Made by a program: the position numbers and the translations under genes | NCBI GenBank assembly: GCA_034769895.1 | Contig: CM068367.1 | Coordinates: 706,398,885 to 706,462,884, forward strand | From: Magicicada septendecula | Taxonomy: Eukaryota; Arthropoda; Insecta; Hemiptera; Cicadidae | Direction of reading: 5' to 3' | Length of the DNA: 64,000 nt | Notes under the pieces: model-generated | The model's database searches: none | Seen by the model: only the letters and a program-made list of their open reading frames with translations | What the model was told of the DNA's origin: nothing | Shown: positions 39,988 through 52,956 of the stretch, one piece after another | How the letters are laid out: the number at the start of each line of letters is the position of its first letter | Numbering within the stretch: the first letter of the stretch is position 1

Positions 39988-42900
39988 TGTAACCGACCGC
40001 TGTATGCCGGTCGTTACAAAAGATAAAAAGTTGATGGAAAATTTTATAAAAATATAAAATTTTCAAATAATAAAAAATTTTCTTTATGTTTTTTAATGTG
40101 TGTATATAAGAAATAAATCTGTTTTAAATGTTCTTGTAAAAAATTTGATAATCAGGCAGGTATTTATTGACTATCGAGCACTTCTTGAAGATTTGAACCA
40201 AGTCTGGAGTTAAATAGATTAACTCCAGTTAGCAATCGATTGGTGATTTTTCTTGCTGGTCCAATATCTCACTCAAATAAAATATTTTCTTCTTCCTTAA
40301 GTCCCTCAGTCTTAATAAATACTCTTAAATTAACCTGTGAAATAAATAACAGATAAGAAATAATGGAAATATAAAGATTTATTGAACAATTTAAATAAAT
40401 AATCGATTTTTTATCGATGGAGAGCAATTATCGACTCCGTCTCGGGAATTATCGATTGTGCATACAGAACAAAATTTATGATATGTATTATATAAAAGAC
40501 AGGTTCTTTGAGCGATTAAAATTAATAGTCAGAGAAGGGTGACGAGAAAGTATAACATTAACAATTATAATAAATACAATAATTATTATCCAATAGTATT
40601 TAAATAATTCTGATATGTAATATTTATAAAAGTTGTCAAACCATAGGCAGAGTATGACGTCACTGCTGAATGACGAGGAAGGTAGGCTTGAATTTCAAAA
40701 TGGCCGCTACTAGATATGGCGAGTTCACTGCGAAATCATTGTGTCAAAAAAAAAACACAGCAAATATACCTTCATGAATGTTTGAAATCTTCCCGCACTG
40801 GTGTAATATGTCTGTTAAGTTATTTGGTGTGTTCTGAAGAAGTGTTCCGTGTAAACTTGTGTTAATTAGTTTATTTTGTATGTGTTCACTCCTGTGGGTT
40901 AAGTTTCTGTACATGTGGTTATGCGTTGTAGAGTGAATTGTGTCAAATATACTGTTTTACTGTTTTATATCACTCGTATCATAAAGTTAGGTGTTATTTC
41001 TCACTATTGCCGTTAAAGGTTAGGTAAATTTAGCTATGAAATTGTTCAATTCATCTACCTCTCGTTGCACTGACATTAATAGTAATTAGACGTACCATTT
41101 TCTACTCGATTTAAAGAACGTTTTGTCATTCAACTATTCAGCTTGATATTCAACAAAAGACTAATTAACTTGGTCAAAAATCTGGCCCAGTTAATCCTTG
41201 AAAAAGTATTGTTAACATATTTCGATTACCCATACACATGATAAAATATTACATTATATATGGAATTTATTTATTTTATTCATCACTTTTATGAATTATG
41301 AACCTTATCATTGGTTTAATCATCTCATTCCTCTTAAATTGATGTATTATAGTCCATATCTGTAGACATTTTGTGGAAATTAACAAATTTCTTTACTTTT
41401 TGGAAATATAGGCTCAAAATTGGATTTCCGTCTTTATACAGATTTCCTCCATTTTAAATATCATTAATACTATTATAATAAATTTTAATTAGTCATATTC
41501 CTCTTTCTTTCCTTAAATACATATAAATTAAACCTTTGAACTGGTTTTTTGTGTTAATCTGTAAATTTGACATTGCTCTTTAAAATTAATTAATTTATAT
41601 ATTTTGAAAATTTACAATATTTTAAGGTATATTTCCTTATTATCATTTTAACTCGTAGGATCATTCCCAGTAGTGTTTAACTGATTTACTTTATCTAAAT
41701 CTGGCTAGTTTACAGGATTTATAAGTGAATTATACTAGTTTATATCGTTTCTGTGAATTCACCAAATGGCCTAGAGTTTAGAATTTTATATTTCTGTCTT
41801 TCTCAAATAATTTTAATCCTACTTCCTACTCTGACTTTACATAGTTACTATTACATGAAAATAAAATGGTTTATAACTTATTGTGAGGTGTAGTATTTAA
41901 TTAACACTACTGTTATTAAAATAAATAATTATGAACATTATTTAGCAATCTGCACAATTGAACATATTGCTGATATGGTTTGAACATATACTTTTAACTA
42001 TTTTTGAGTTAACATAGCATACCTATTGAAACATTATTAATGGTATGTAGGCTATTATTTAGCAAACATAATTCATTTTAAAACACATAATATAAATCTT
42101 ATTTTCTAATAACTCTTACAAATACATTTTACTAACACATTGATTTTATGGCTGTGAATAAACAGTCTATTTAAACATTTTAAACTTACGAATACTAAAT
42201 TAATGCCAGTCCTTTCTGGTCTAAACCATTATTATTTATGATACCCTCATCAGTAAACATGACCACCCATACTCTATTTATTAGCATTTTTTACAAATGT
42301 CTTGTAAATAAAGAGTTACATTAAAATAATAAAATACTGGAAATCTTCCATTTTATTATTTTATTATGCTGTTTATTATTGGATATTAAAGTTGTTATAT
42401 AGCATACTGATAAGTCATAATATCACTAACTTTAAGTTTATTGCATTTCTAAAAAACACTTACACAAATTCACTTTCACTGTTGGTTCTGATATTTTGAG
42501 TCTTATTATCTCAGACCAGACTTTTAGTAATCATGGACTGTTAAGACTTGTTTATTTTCTTTATCACACAATAGCTTTAGTCGGTTCACTTCTTATAATA
42601 CTATACAGCACTTTAGTTTTCTAAATAATTACATTTTAATAGGATTTTGGGTATGTTATACTTTCTTTTGAATTGTTTTTGTGGGTTTGGGGTTGATGGT
42701 ATTTAATTATAATAATAGGCTTTACAACGGTATTTCTTTCATACTATTTCTTCCTCTCCTCCTGTCTTCTTGCCTGTCCTTCTTCTTATCTTCTTTCTTG
42801 TCTTCATTCTTGTCCTTCTTCTAGTCTTCATTCTTCGGGTCTTCTTGTCTTCCTTCTTTATTCTTGGGTAAACCAAGGTACTTGGTGTTATCTCGACTGA

Positions 42901-43321
42901 TGTTTAGTTTGGAGCATCTAATTTATTCACTGATACTGACCTTGTTCTTCTCTAAAGGTTTCAGGGTATTGTTTTCTTCCTGATCCCAAACTTTATTCTT
43001 CCCTCTTCTTGGTTTTGGGGTATTTTGGTATTCACCACTCTTAAACTGAGTCTCTTTCTTCTTGATCTGGTGTTATTTATTTTGTTTACTGCTCCTCGCT
43101 TCCTGGGTAAATTACTGATATTATAATATGAGTTGCTTTTAATACTTTCTTTGATATTTAAACAGTGGTTTTTATATAATGTAATGAGGATTTTTATTTT
43201 ATTGTGGTTCATTCCTTTGATTTCCTTAAATCTCATTCAATATTATTCTAACATACTTGATGTAATTAAACTTTATGATTTTATATAACTTAATAAGTAG
43301 TGGATTTTCTGTCACGCTACA
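39988..43321 (-). repeat. Gypsy B 5' LTR (element sense)
   Basis: 3334 bp, matching 29062-32395 with a handful of substitutions and a 1-bp indel near 42560. Its left end (element 3' end of the LTR) folds as a hairpin, TGTAACCGACCG/CGGTCGTTACA around CTGTATGC. Confidence 0.92.
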
Positions 43322-43325
43322 AGGT
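43322..43325. other. Gypsy B target-site duplication, right
   Basis: AGGT, matching 29058-29061. It overlaps by three bases the GGTT duplication of the neighbouring solo LTR. Confidence 0.8.
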
Positions 43326-43326
43326 T

Positions 43327-43643
43327 TGTAACCCCTCTTTATTTTTTTATACTTTATAAAATTTTTTTTTTAAGAGAGGCCACTGGATATTTAAAACTAG
43401 GCGGAAGGCCTAGGAGAAGCATAAAGTAGGATGCGCTGGGTCCAGTGAGACGGGGCTTGCAATTAAACCCTCTAGTAACCAACAATAACAGCTTTTATTA
43501 TCTGAAATTACATACATCACAATTCAAAAACTCCTTAACACCCCATAATGTCGATAATCACATAATTATATAAATATCCCCAGTTTATAACACATTGACA
43601 TAAAAAATATATAAGTCGGACATAATACATCTATTCATACATC

Positions 43644-43695
<52 letters not shown>

Positions 43696-46216
43696 TCTTC
43701 CCCTCAGTCTAAAATGATCATGATCATAATTCAACAAAACCTCTCTTTCTCTTTTTTTTCCCTACATTATAAAAAGGTACACTCATATATATTTATCACC
43801 CCCCCCCCGAACACAACAGCCTATAACATCACAATTAATTTCACAAAATCACAGTTACAACTAACTCATTATGCCATCATAATCAAAAGCCCCACGGCCC
43901 GCCTGTATATTATCTTTTTTCGCCCCATGTATAGAAACATCAAATAACTGAAACCCGCCAGTATCTATTAATTAATTGGAAACTAATGTCATCGACCAAG
44001 ACCACCCCTTATACAGTTTTATAATGTCGGCAGCCAGCATAATTAACTAAGAACTGTAACAATTCCATGTCAGATTCAAATATACATTATAAATTTAGAA
44101 AACATTTGGAATGCCTCGTAATTAAAAAAATGTAATGATAAGTTAAAGCACTACTAACATTTCTTTAATCCTGCAAAATGTGAAACTTCTTGATTTATAT
44201 AATGTACAGAACTTTTCTAAAAATCAGCCATAAGAGTGTAAAAATGTTTAAAAATTATTTATTTATTTAATTATATATCAAGTCATAATTAATTATCTAA
44301 TTATACGGCAAGTCATTATTTAATCATAAGGATTTGATAATAACAAAAGCATAACTGCAATTAAGGCTACATACAGCCTGCCTAACATTCACAAAATCTG
44401 ACAATTACAAAAAAACTAAGAAAGACAGGTTTAGCATATAATGGCCCGAAAATACAAGTTACAAAAATATAAGTACCGCCTGTACAATTTTATTCAATGT
44501 AAAATTTTATAATCTGAAAACATTAAATATATAGACTTTAAATAAATAGGAAATATTAATTTCAGCCATATATGAATATATTAAAAGAGAATGCTGTATT
44601 CGTCCGGCTGCAGGAGTGTACCAGAGCAAGCCTGACTTGACAAAAAATGACCCGTAGAGAACCTGCATGAAATGGCACCAACAGGTGCCTACCTTGTGAA
44701 TAGAAAAACCATTTATAAAATGACAATCCAGAAACAGAATAAAAAAAAACCCCAGCCGTTGTATGCAGGAAAAATAATTAAATGTAAACCCCAGTAATAA
44801 CCTAAGAATGACATCCGAACCCGTCGGTTCGGATTCACGAAAACCATACCCATATACATAATTTAAAAGGGTCTCCCCTACAACTTTTGCATCCATTATA
44901 CGGAACGAAAACGGCTCTGGTACCCTCTCACAGGTCAGTTTACAATTGTACTTGTTGAACTGTATTATAAAGTTTAAGCTACATTGAAATTGTCTTGCCG
45001 ACACACCCCCGATTGAACCATGTCACTGTATAAAGTTAAACTGATATTGAATATACACCTCCCATAGTATATTCTGCGGGCCAGGATAGAATAAAAAGAG
45101 TTAATATCACCTCATATGAAGCGGGCGGTTCCATGATTGTTGGCGGCAGCTGCTACTCCCATGGTCACAGGCGAATCTTCAGTGGTTCATGGCTTGGTGA
45201 AGGTGACAGCACACCAAGCTTTGGTCAGATCTCCTTACTAGGCGAGAACCCTAAATATTCGGTATGATTAATGTACTGTTCACTAAGCTTGCACACTTGT
45301 CATGTATAAGTCATGTATACCAAACACCCGAACTAGACGCTCCCAATCAACTCAATATAATGCATACAATTTTTAAAATTTGTATTTCATTTATATTTTA
45401 ATGAATGGTCATCATTCACTCATAACCTGGCACAAAAATGAGGAACGCACACAGCTCTGACCAGCCGCAACATATCTCGACATGCACTCTGCCCCTGGCC
45501 ACGTGGCATTATGTTCGATCACCAATATTGCAAAATAACGGATACTTTAAAGGTCCATCAGCTACAGACAATCAACACTTACACAGTACTTCATCTAGGG
45601 TGGTCTTAAAGTTTACAATTAAATGATTTACTTAAAGAAAATTCACATTTCCGGTCACACATGTGCGTTCATTCATAGTTAATCAGGTCCCCGGTTTTCA
45701 CTAAATTACTTAATTCTCTTTACAATGCTGAATGAACAATGAGTTGATACAATTAACAGGCGGTATTCAAATAAAACAACATTAATTAAATATCTCACAT
45801 TACTCACACACATCTGATCAACGTCACGGGCATTCTATCGGTTCGCATCTGGATTAAATAAGTTTGGATTTAAAATTCTTTTTACAACCAAATTATTATA
45901 TATATATATAAGGCACTTACCGGTGGGTCTTAAACAATTAGCCAGCCATAAAGATGAGAAGACGACACACAAAAATGCTCTGCTAGACCGAGGAAGGCGG
46001 CTGGAGTAGTTTACGCAGTGAAAGCGAGGCCGGAACTGACCCTCGCCATGTGCTCAGAACTGAGACCTGAATTCGGCCCGCAAGATCGCGTTCAACGACG
46101 AAACAGTGCTACCGATATCACATTCCCCAACTAATAACTAGACAACTATCCGAATCAAGAAAAAAAAACTAGGATTTGCATTTCCTCGAACGCCGGGTTA
46201 TGCAAACTCCGGCACA
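43327..46216 (-). mobile_element. Solo LTR of a family related to Gypsy C, 2.9 kb
   Basis: Flanked by GGTT at 43323-43326 and 46217-46220, with ends TGTAAC and GGCACA as in the Gypsy C LTRs. It shares blocks with them, including AACTAGGC-GCCTAG, GCTGGGTCCAGT-GACGGG-CTTGC, GCGAGAACCCTAA and the GCCGG/CCGGC end stem. No internal coding region is present, so an element was reduced to one LTR by LTR-LTR recombination. Orientation is inferred from the similarity to Gypsy C. Minus-strand ORF 44507-45004 has no recognised domain. Confidence 0.85.
43646..43697. repeat. (AT)n microsatellite in the solo LTR
   Basis: About 50 bp of AT/TA dinucleotides interrupted by GT pairs. Confidence 0.9.
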
Positions 46217-47010
46217 GGTTACAGGTAAACTACCCCTTTCCCTTAACCTATCTTCACCTAAATCAACAGACATTGAGTCCTCTATAGCTCAGGAAGGTAT
46301 GCAAAACATTATTTGATTCTGATTGAATTTGCGGCTGTTATCGTTTGCCATAGAAAATACCCTTGTTAAAACATAAAACGTTGCTAGTAAACTACCCCTT
46401 TCCCATAACCGATCTTCACCAAAAACAAAAGGTCTTGAGAACTCTACAATTCAGGCCAGTATGCAAATAATCATTTGAGCCTGTTTGAATTTACGGCTGT
46501 TATCGTTTGCCATAGAAAATACCCTTGTTATAACAAAAAATGTTGCAGGTAAACTACCCCTTTCCCTTAACCGATCTTCACCAAAAACAACAGATCTTGA
46601 GAATTCTACAATTCAGGGCTGTGTGCAAAACAGGATTTGATTATGTTTGAATTTGCGGCTGTTATCGTTTGCCATAGAAAATAATTACCCTTGATTAAAA
46701 AAAATGTTGCAGGTAAACTACCCCTTTTTCCCTTAACCGATCTTCACCAAAAACAATAGGTCTTGAGAACTCTACAATTCAGGGCTGTATGCAAAACAGG
46801 ATTTGATTATGTTTGAATTTGCGGCTGTTATTGTTTGCCATAGAAAATAATTACCCTTGATTAAAAAAAATGTTGCAGGTAAACTACCCCTTTTTCCCTT
46901 AACCGATCTTCACCAAAAACAATAGGTCTTGAGTACTCTACAAATCAGGGCTGTATGCAAAAAATTATTTGATTCTGTTTGAATTTCCGGCTGTTATCGT
47001 TTGCCATAGA
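46217..47010. repeat. ~161-bp tandem array in second E copy, about 5-6 units
   Basis: Same units as 20690-22345, starting at about 46222, 46382, 46545, 46705 and 46876. Ends in the same ATCTACAGACACACAC tail. The array has about half the units of copy 1. Confidence 0.9.
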
Positions 47011-49547
47011 AAAAAAATCTACAGACACACACACAGACACTTTTCGAAAAATGACTTTTTTCATATTTTGAGTGTAGTACAATTGAGCCGCTCATCACCA
47101 AAGACATCATAATAAAAATTTTTAACTTTCCAAGTTTGACATCCAAAAAAAAAATTTCAACAAAAATCTACAACTTACCTTGATGACCGGCTCACTTGTT
47201 CACTTGAACTAGGAGAGGCCTCCTATTGGAAGAATGTCCACATGCTGGGTAACCATTGGGGAATTGGATGAATGAGGTGACCTCAATTTTAAAATTTCGA
47301 AAAATAACAAGTTTATTGAGGCTATCATATTTTGTTTTGTTACAATGAAATTTCATAAAATCAGGCTGTGACGGTATTCCATTAGAATATATAAGTATGT
47401 GAAATATTCACTATATTACATGACATTCAAACTTTAAATTTCAAAACATTCAAAATTTAATATTTAAAAGTATTCCATGAGAAATATATAAAATCTGTAA
47501 AATATCTGCAAAATATTACACGTTTTTCTCACAATGATTCATAGTGTCCAGACTGAAAGTATTCTATTAGAACTCTAGAAAAGATGTAAATATTTAAAAT
47601 CTATGACAGGGTATCCAGAATTTAAAATCTCTTACATGGCATACAAATCACCATTGACATGCAGCTTTCAATAATATAAACAACTTTATAAACCATTTAA
47701 CAAGCATTAACAAGCAATTCTATCCTACAACAATTATTACAGCCACAACAATTTAAACAATCATATTACATAACAACCTGCGCCCTCTGAAATCTAATTC
47801 AAAAAATTGAAAAGGAGAATCATATAATTAGGAAAATATAATAGAAACATAAGATAGGTGATTATACACTCTGTGTGGAATTCACAAGTGCATGTGCTCA
47901 ATATTCCTTAAACCTGCATAAACTTGAGTAGCACAAAGGCTTGCAGATTTCAGAGTGCACCATTATTTAAAAAACTAACAAAGAGTCGGGTACATAGATC
48001 TCTCAGCCATGTAATATGTTGTGTGCATGGAATTATGAGAATATACATATACAAAAGAATTTTTTACAATGACTGTAAATGGATAGAGAATGAAATTAAA
48101 TATGAATATATAAATATACAAATCTTATAAATATATAAATAGTGAAAATTTCATCTTGTACAACAGTTCAGTCATTTTTATTAATAGGTTGAAAACTTCT
48201 GAATTACAGTTCTAGTACAGGACTACTGTACATTGTAATGTCTTATTACAATTGTAGGTGATCTGCAACTCTTTTCATAATTAGATTTACAAGTTCCAAT
48301 AAAGGCAGCCACAGTATAAGTTCCACACAGATTATAGTAAAAAAAATTGTACTGGACATTACATGCTTTGACAATTCAACACAAGACAATTATATGAACA
48401 CACGGAATAAGAGCATTTAAGGAACTCGGCTTAATTTTGCTTCTCTCGGCCCCAAGAAAACACTGGCCAATTACCAACACACTTTCAGAAGTTTTTATAT
48501 ATTTTGTTTTGGTTTTTGTTTTCTTTTTTTTTGTAGGTAAAAAAGAATTTTGCACATGAGAAATTACTGTAGCATAGGAAACTAGTCACATAAGACACTA
48601 GTAAAGGTCACCAGACTTTTCTGTTAAAAAAAACTTGCTTTCAAGAGCTTGCAATGACTGCAGCGACCTGCCTGTGATATTCCCAGTAGATAGATAAGTA
48701 AAAAAAAAATATCCAGACTTAAGCAACTGTTGTTATTTTTTTGATTTATGTGTTAAAAACCAGCCAGGCACCACTGACCCATAAAGTCCCAGGGCAAAAG
48801 TTAATAATTTTTTATTTTTCCATACCTGTTCATAGTGCATGCACACGTGCTGCGCTTGCATACTCACATGTGCCGTGTTCCTCAATACTCACACATAAAT
48901 CACATCTTGGTCTTCACAGGATCACGGCCGCCGGCCTAGAGACACGTTGGCACACTTTTCCTTAACCTGACATTATTAATTCACAAAACCCTGGCATAAA
49001 AGGAAAACCACAAAACTTTTCCAGCTCTCTACAATTGAGACCAACACGTGGTGTCGTGAACAGCTGACCAACCAACCACCCGGTATCTCTCCACACAGCT
49101 GAACCGGAACCAACCCATCGAGTCAAAAACGCAACTCTCCACTCAACGAAAAAAAAACCATAGGCCAACCCACTACTTGAGTCAGAAACAATCTCTCTCC
49201 ACAGCTGATAACTAACCAACCGACTTCCGCGGGCTCACCATACACCACCACGAAGTACAGTAAGCTCACTCTAGACGCGGGACCGAAAAGTACCATTGAC
49301 CAAAATCTCAGACAGATAGCGACAGCGTTCACAATCCACTGGGGGCCTCTATGCCGCAATTCAATAATGACAATTTCGTGAGTTGCCATAACGTCTCATA
49401 GGTAGCGAGAGTGTCCACGATCCAATGCTCAGCTTCGATATAACCAATACTTGCCGTAACTCCTAGATACGACACACAATCAGAATCTGCAATAATCTTG
49501 AACACGATTTTTTTTGCCATCACCATACTTCCATTTCCTTAAGGAAC

Positions 49548-49778
49548 ATGGAAGTAAAAGGATATCAGGTTTGGTTGTACAACCCAAAGCTCCATCGTGG
49601 TTGCTCACTTAAACTTCAAACTAACTGGGAAGGACCTTACACTGTGAAAAAGAGAATCAACGATGTTGTCTGTCGAATTCAACAGGGAGGACAGCAGAAA
49701 GTCATGCTCGTCCTCCTAGATCATCTGGCCAAGTATTACTTCAGAGACGGTTTGCAAGTTCGGGACGAACAGGCTTAA
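49548..49778 (+). pseudogene. Gypsy A integrase C-terminus, copy 2
   Basis: Same module as 24866-25101, but with an intact frame to the stop (VKKRINDVVCRIQ, ending RDEQA). It therefore keeps the ancestral state of the 2-bp loss seen in copy 1. It is detached from the rest of pol and non-functional. Followed by the tract AAGGAGGGGGCAG and the LTR at 49790. Confidence 0.85.
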
Positions 49779-49789
49779 GGAGGGGGCAG

Positions 49790-50275
49790 TGTTTTGTAAA
49801 TACTGAACACTCTTGTACAGTCAACTACATGCTTCTCGACTAGCCCAGCGTGCCTCGTCTGTATCAAGGTCATCCACTCACATAACACTAAAGTAACTTC
49901 CAGAATGTTCGAGAGCACTTGTAAATACTATTATGCTCACACTCCAGTAATGATGGAAAGTTGTTCTCGAACACTTGTGCTGCCTATAAAAGCAAGAGCT
50001 TTGGCATTGTCAGTCAGTTTTACAGTGAGCAATTTCTTTAGTGTGGATCGAGTGGTTGTCAAAGTATTACGAGAAGTGATTACTGCGTTATATTTAGTGT
50101 GGAACTCTATTATTTGACATTATTATTGCATGTGTACAATTTAAATTGAATTGTTGTGAGAGTCTACTTTGTTGATTACATATTGTTAATTGTGATTAAT
50201 TAAAGCTGGTAATTGGTGATTTCATTGGTGTTTATTTTGTTTTTCACTGTACCGTGGAACCGTCAGTCATAACCA
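49790..50275 (+). repeat. Gypsy A 3' LTR, copy 2
   Basis: 486 bp, almost identical to 25115-25600. Part of the segmental duplication, not a separate insertion. Confidence 0.88.
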
Positions 50276-50859
50276 TTATATTAAGTTAAAATGATAATAA
50301 CAATAAAATGATTTATAACAACAATTAAATACTGTTGTTAGAAAAAACCTCTGGCTCAAAACAGTTCTTGTGAAAATATTGTTATGAAAGTAGTACTTAA
50401 CATCAAAATATTACAAACTTTATATGTAAAAATAATGATCTAAATTGTAATACGTGAGTGAATGTATGTATATGCATGCATAACATCATATGAAACAATA
50501 GATTATAACATACGCAAAGACTCTCTACATAAATATTCTCTATACTAAAGACTCTCTATAATCAAAGTCATTCAAAGACTCTCCGTATAAATATTTAGTA
50601 ACTTAATATGCAACTTGCTTATTACTTAAATTATTAATATTTACATAATTTTATAAATTAACAATAATTTCACAAATTATGCAAATCCATAACAAGTCAC
50701 GTATTTCATATATACTGTGAAAACTATTACTTCAGAACTAGAGTATAAAAGAGGCCCATATTCAGTCAACATCAAGTACAGTAACAACATGAATCATTTA
50801 ATTTACTTAGTAGTAAAATTTATATTTATATACTATATATATGCTTCATTTTTTTACAG

Positions 50860-50887
50860 GAATCATGATGGCTCAGATGATTACTAA
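50860..50887 (+). CDS. Host gene terminal exon, copy 2
   Basis: Same acceptor (ATTTTTTTACAG), same NHDGSDDY and stop as 26203-26230. It could act as an alternative last exon for the upstream exons, or be unused because copy 1 comes first. Confidence 0.5.
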
Positions 50888-51400
50888 GCATGTGAATTTA
50901 ATAAACAATCTGGATACAGACTGCTGTAAATCAAACCATCTCTGTATCATTTATGTAGTAAATACAAATTAATGGACTGAAGACCTGCTTATTTTATTGA
51001 ATTTAAGACTATAGAATTTATCACAGTGCTGACAGGAAGGCTGTGATGAAGTTTTTTTTTAAGTACAGGAGTTAGAAGTATGTTCAAAAGAACAACACAT
51101 GAGTAGAACACTCTTGCTGTGCATGTTACTACCCTGTTTCCTCTTCAGTATTACACAAGGCACAAATGTGAAGCTTCAGTGATTATTATCATACAGTGAA
51201 ATGGCTTCGAAAAAATAAATTTAGAACTCACTAATCTGATGAATTTCCTACTTCATTATTCTACAGTTTGATGGGAATGCAATTAAGAATAAGTTAACAC
51301 TTATTTTGCTTGTTGCGATATCTCCTACATTACATTAAAAGGCATCTTGAGGTTTTAATTTATATTACTGTTTTCAAAATTAAGTATATATATATCTAGA

Positions 51401-52017
51401 AAAAATTCAAGTACCGTCTGCCTAGTGGCAAAAGCTAAAGAGCATGATAATGTCTTTCGGCCGCCAGCTAAACGCAACATTTGCAGAAAGGAAACAATCA
51501 GTCAGTCAGTAACCATAATAATGTTGTGTTTAGCTGGCGGCCGAAAGACATTATCATGCTCTTTAGCTTTTGCCACTAGGCAGACGGTACTTGAATTTTT
51601 TTATTTTTTAATGAATAGATCGTTAGCTGAATCACATACGAAGACAACCATTAACTAGAGACAATAACCCCAATAACCTATCTACAGCTATGCAGTGTTG
51701 TTTGCTTGTTAGGTCTTTAATCTGCGACGACGTTAGCACGTTAGCGGTCGCGGTTTTAGTTAACGATTCCCGGCTGGTAAATTGTGCTAACACTTGATTT
51801 TAAACTTTCAGGACGCTTTATAAATCTGGTTTAATTGTTTGCAGTGATATTATTTTTAACACATTATATATATTGCGACGTATCAAAACAAACGTTTATT
51901 TATAACAATCCCAATGACGTCACGCAAGAATGACGTCATGCAGCGTGATGCGTTACAGTTTACAGCGTTACAGAAATTTTCAAATGATGGCCAGCCAAAA
52001 GACATTATCATGTCAAA
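51401..52017. mobile_element. Inverted-repeat (MITE/foldback-like) insertion
   Basis: Absent from copy 1, where the site reads CTAG followed by eight A and CTATT. It starts with an 80-bp arm (51401-51480), a 40-base loop and the reverse-complement arm (51521-51600), nearly perfect. A third, diverged part-arm (GGCCAGCCAAAAGACATTATCATG) closes the insertion at about 51988-52012 in the orientation of the second arm. The outer ends may thus be the true terminal repeats. Two TGACGTCA palindromes lie at about 51914 and 51931. No transposase. The target duplication, if any, is a run of A. Confidence 0.7.
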
Positions 52018-52297
52018 AAAACTATTAATAACATCAATTGCCACTTTTATATATACTTCAATCACATGTTTATCTTGTTGAATTTTTAAGTTCTGAAAAT
52101 ACAGTTTTAAACTTTGATGTACATAGATAGTTTTCCCTTAAGTTAAAGTTACTACTTATTTTAAAAACTTCAAATATTTGACACTGAAGCATCTAGAATT
52201 ATATTTGTGGATACTTCTGGAGACTTAAAGTTTATAGTATTTTTTAAACTTTAAATAAAAACTTACAAATTTTAAACACTAATCTTTTACTATGTAA

Positions 52298-52301
52298 CAA
52301 C
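52298..52301. other. Gypsy C target-site duplication, left
   Basis: CAAC, repeated at 63980-63983. Copy 1 of the duplicated segment has a single CAAC at the corresponding place (about 27028). Confidence 0.85.
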
Positions 52302-52588
52302 TGTAACCTCTCTATGCTTTTGGTATTTAAAGAGAGGTTACAAGTTATATAGAACTAGGCAGGAGCCTAGTGAAGCAAAAATTATGCTGGGTCCAGTATG
52401 ACGGGACTTGCAATAAAACTCAGCTGTAACAGAACGATAACAATTTATTTTCCTTCCTGGGCTGCTTTAACATCATTAAATCAGAATAACATATGTGCCC
52501 AATCACAAGTATGAATACAAGTAAAAAAAATAACAAGTGTGTATAACTCTTAAGAATAACAAGTGTTTATTCAAAATAATACAGAATA
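52302..52588 (-). repeat. Partial LTR of Gypsy C (terminal fragment)
   Basis: First ~269 bp identical in kind to 52957-53225 and 61246-61514. Then about 18 bases of local repeat-like filler (CAAAATAATACAGAATAAC) up to the leader copy. Confidence 0.85.
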
Positions 52589-52956
52589 ACAAGTCCTAAT
52601 TCGGAAATGCAGAATCATTCGACATCAACCGGACACAAATCGGTTCCGGTACCGATTTCCGATCGGGCCATACCGCATCCCGTCAATATACTACGCTCAA
52701 CACCGACCCTAATTAACATTCCATCTTCCACCACGCTTCAGACTCCCGGCCGTACAAGCTATCAAAATTTTTAAACACCATTAACCGCCTCAGTGGTGCG
52801 ACCCGACTCACAAATTAAACAACTTATAACTAGCCTACACGGGCCTACATCAACTAAGTTACAATAATTGCATTAATATTTCCGAGTCTGCAAGCCCCGT
52901 CACACACCAGGACCCAAGGGTTCAGGCCTAGAATGAACCACGCTCCGGCTACCATT
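52589..52956 (-). repeat. Second copy of the Gypsy C leader
   Basis: Matches 60878-61245, the stretch between gag-pol and the 5' LTR, almost exactly. Includes the primer-site sequence next to the LTR at 52957. Confidence 0.9.

Larger units (their letters stand above)
29062..43321 (-). mobile_element. Gypsy B: 14.26-kb LTR retrotransposon with 3.33-kb LTRs
   Basis: Two 3334-bp direct repeats (29062-32395 and 39988-43321) flank an interior with Gag, protease, RT, RNase H and integrase in Ty3/Gypsy order on the minus strand. A tRNA-Lys-like primer site lies next to the right LTR, a polypurine tract next to the left LTR, and a 4-bp duplication AGGT flanks the whole. The LTRs differ at only about seven positions that I noticed, so insertion is recent. 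Yet gag and pol carry at least six frame-breaking lesions. Long LTRs make up nearly half the element, and a 1.8-kb non-coding 3' region adds more. It lies in a satellite unit of the second E copy. Confidence 0.92.
27998..49533. mobile_element. Repeat E, second (hybrid) copy, split by nested LTR insertions
   Basis: Left block 28003-28299 matches 20258-20558 at roughly 90%. From the satellite units (46217 on) to 49533 the match to E1 is about 98-99%. Between them lie two LTR insertions, 29062-43321 and 43327-46216. Removing both restores a continuous satellite unit (AAAACGTAAAAGGTTACAGG). The abrupt change in similarity suggests a recombinant between two distinct E copies. Confidence 0.6.
47011..52301. 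repeat. Duplicated segment (copy of 22346-27031)
   Basis: Collinear with 22346-27031 at roughly 98-99% identity by eye, covering the E1 tail, the Gypsy A integrase end and 3' LTR, the intron end, the terminal exon and the 3' flank. It is interrupted by an insertion at 51401-52017 and continues after Gypsy C at 63980-64000. Confidence 0.92.

Noticed and set aside
44507-45004. 165-codon ORF in the solo LTR
   Set aside because: No domain, and not preserved in the Gypsy C LTRs.
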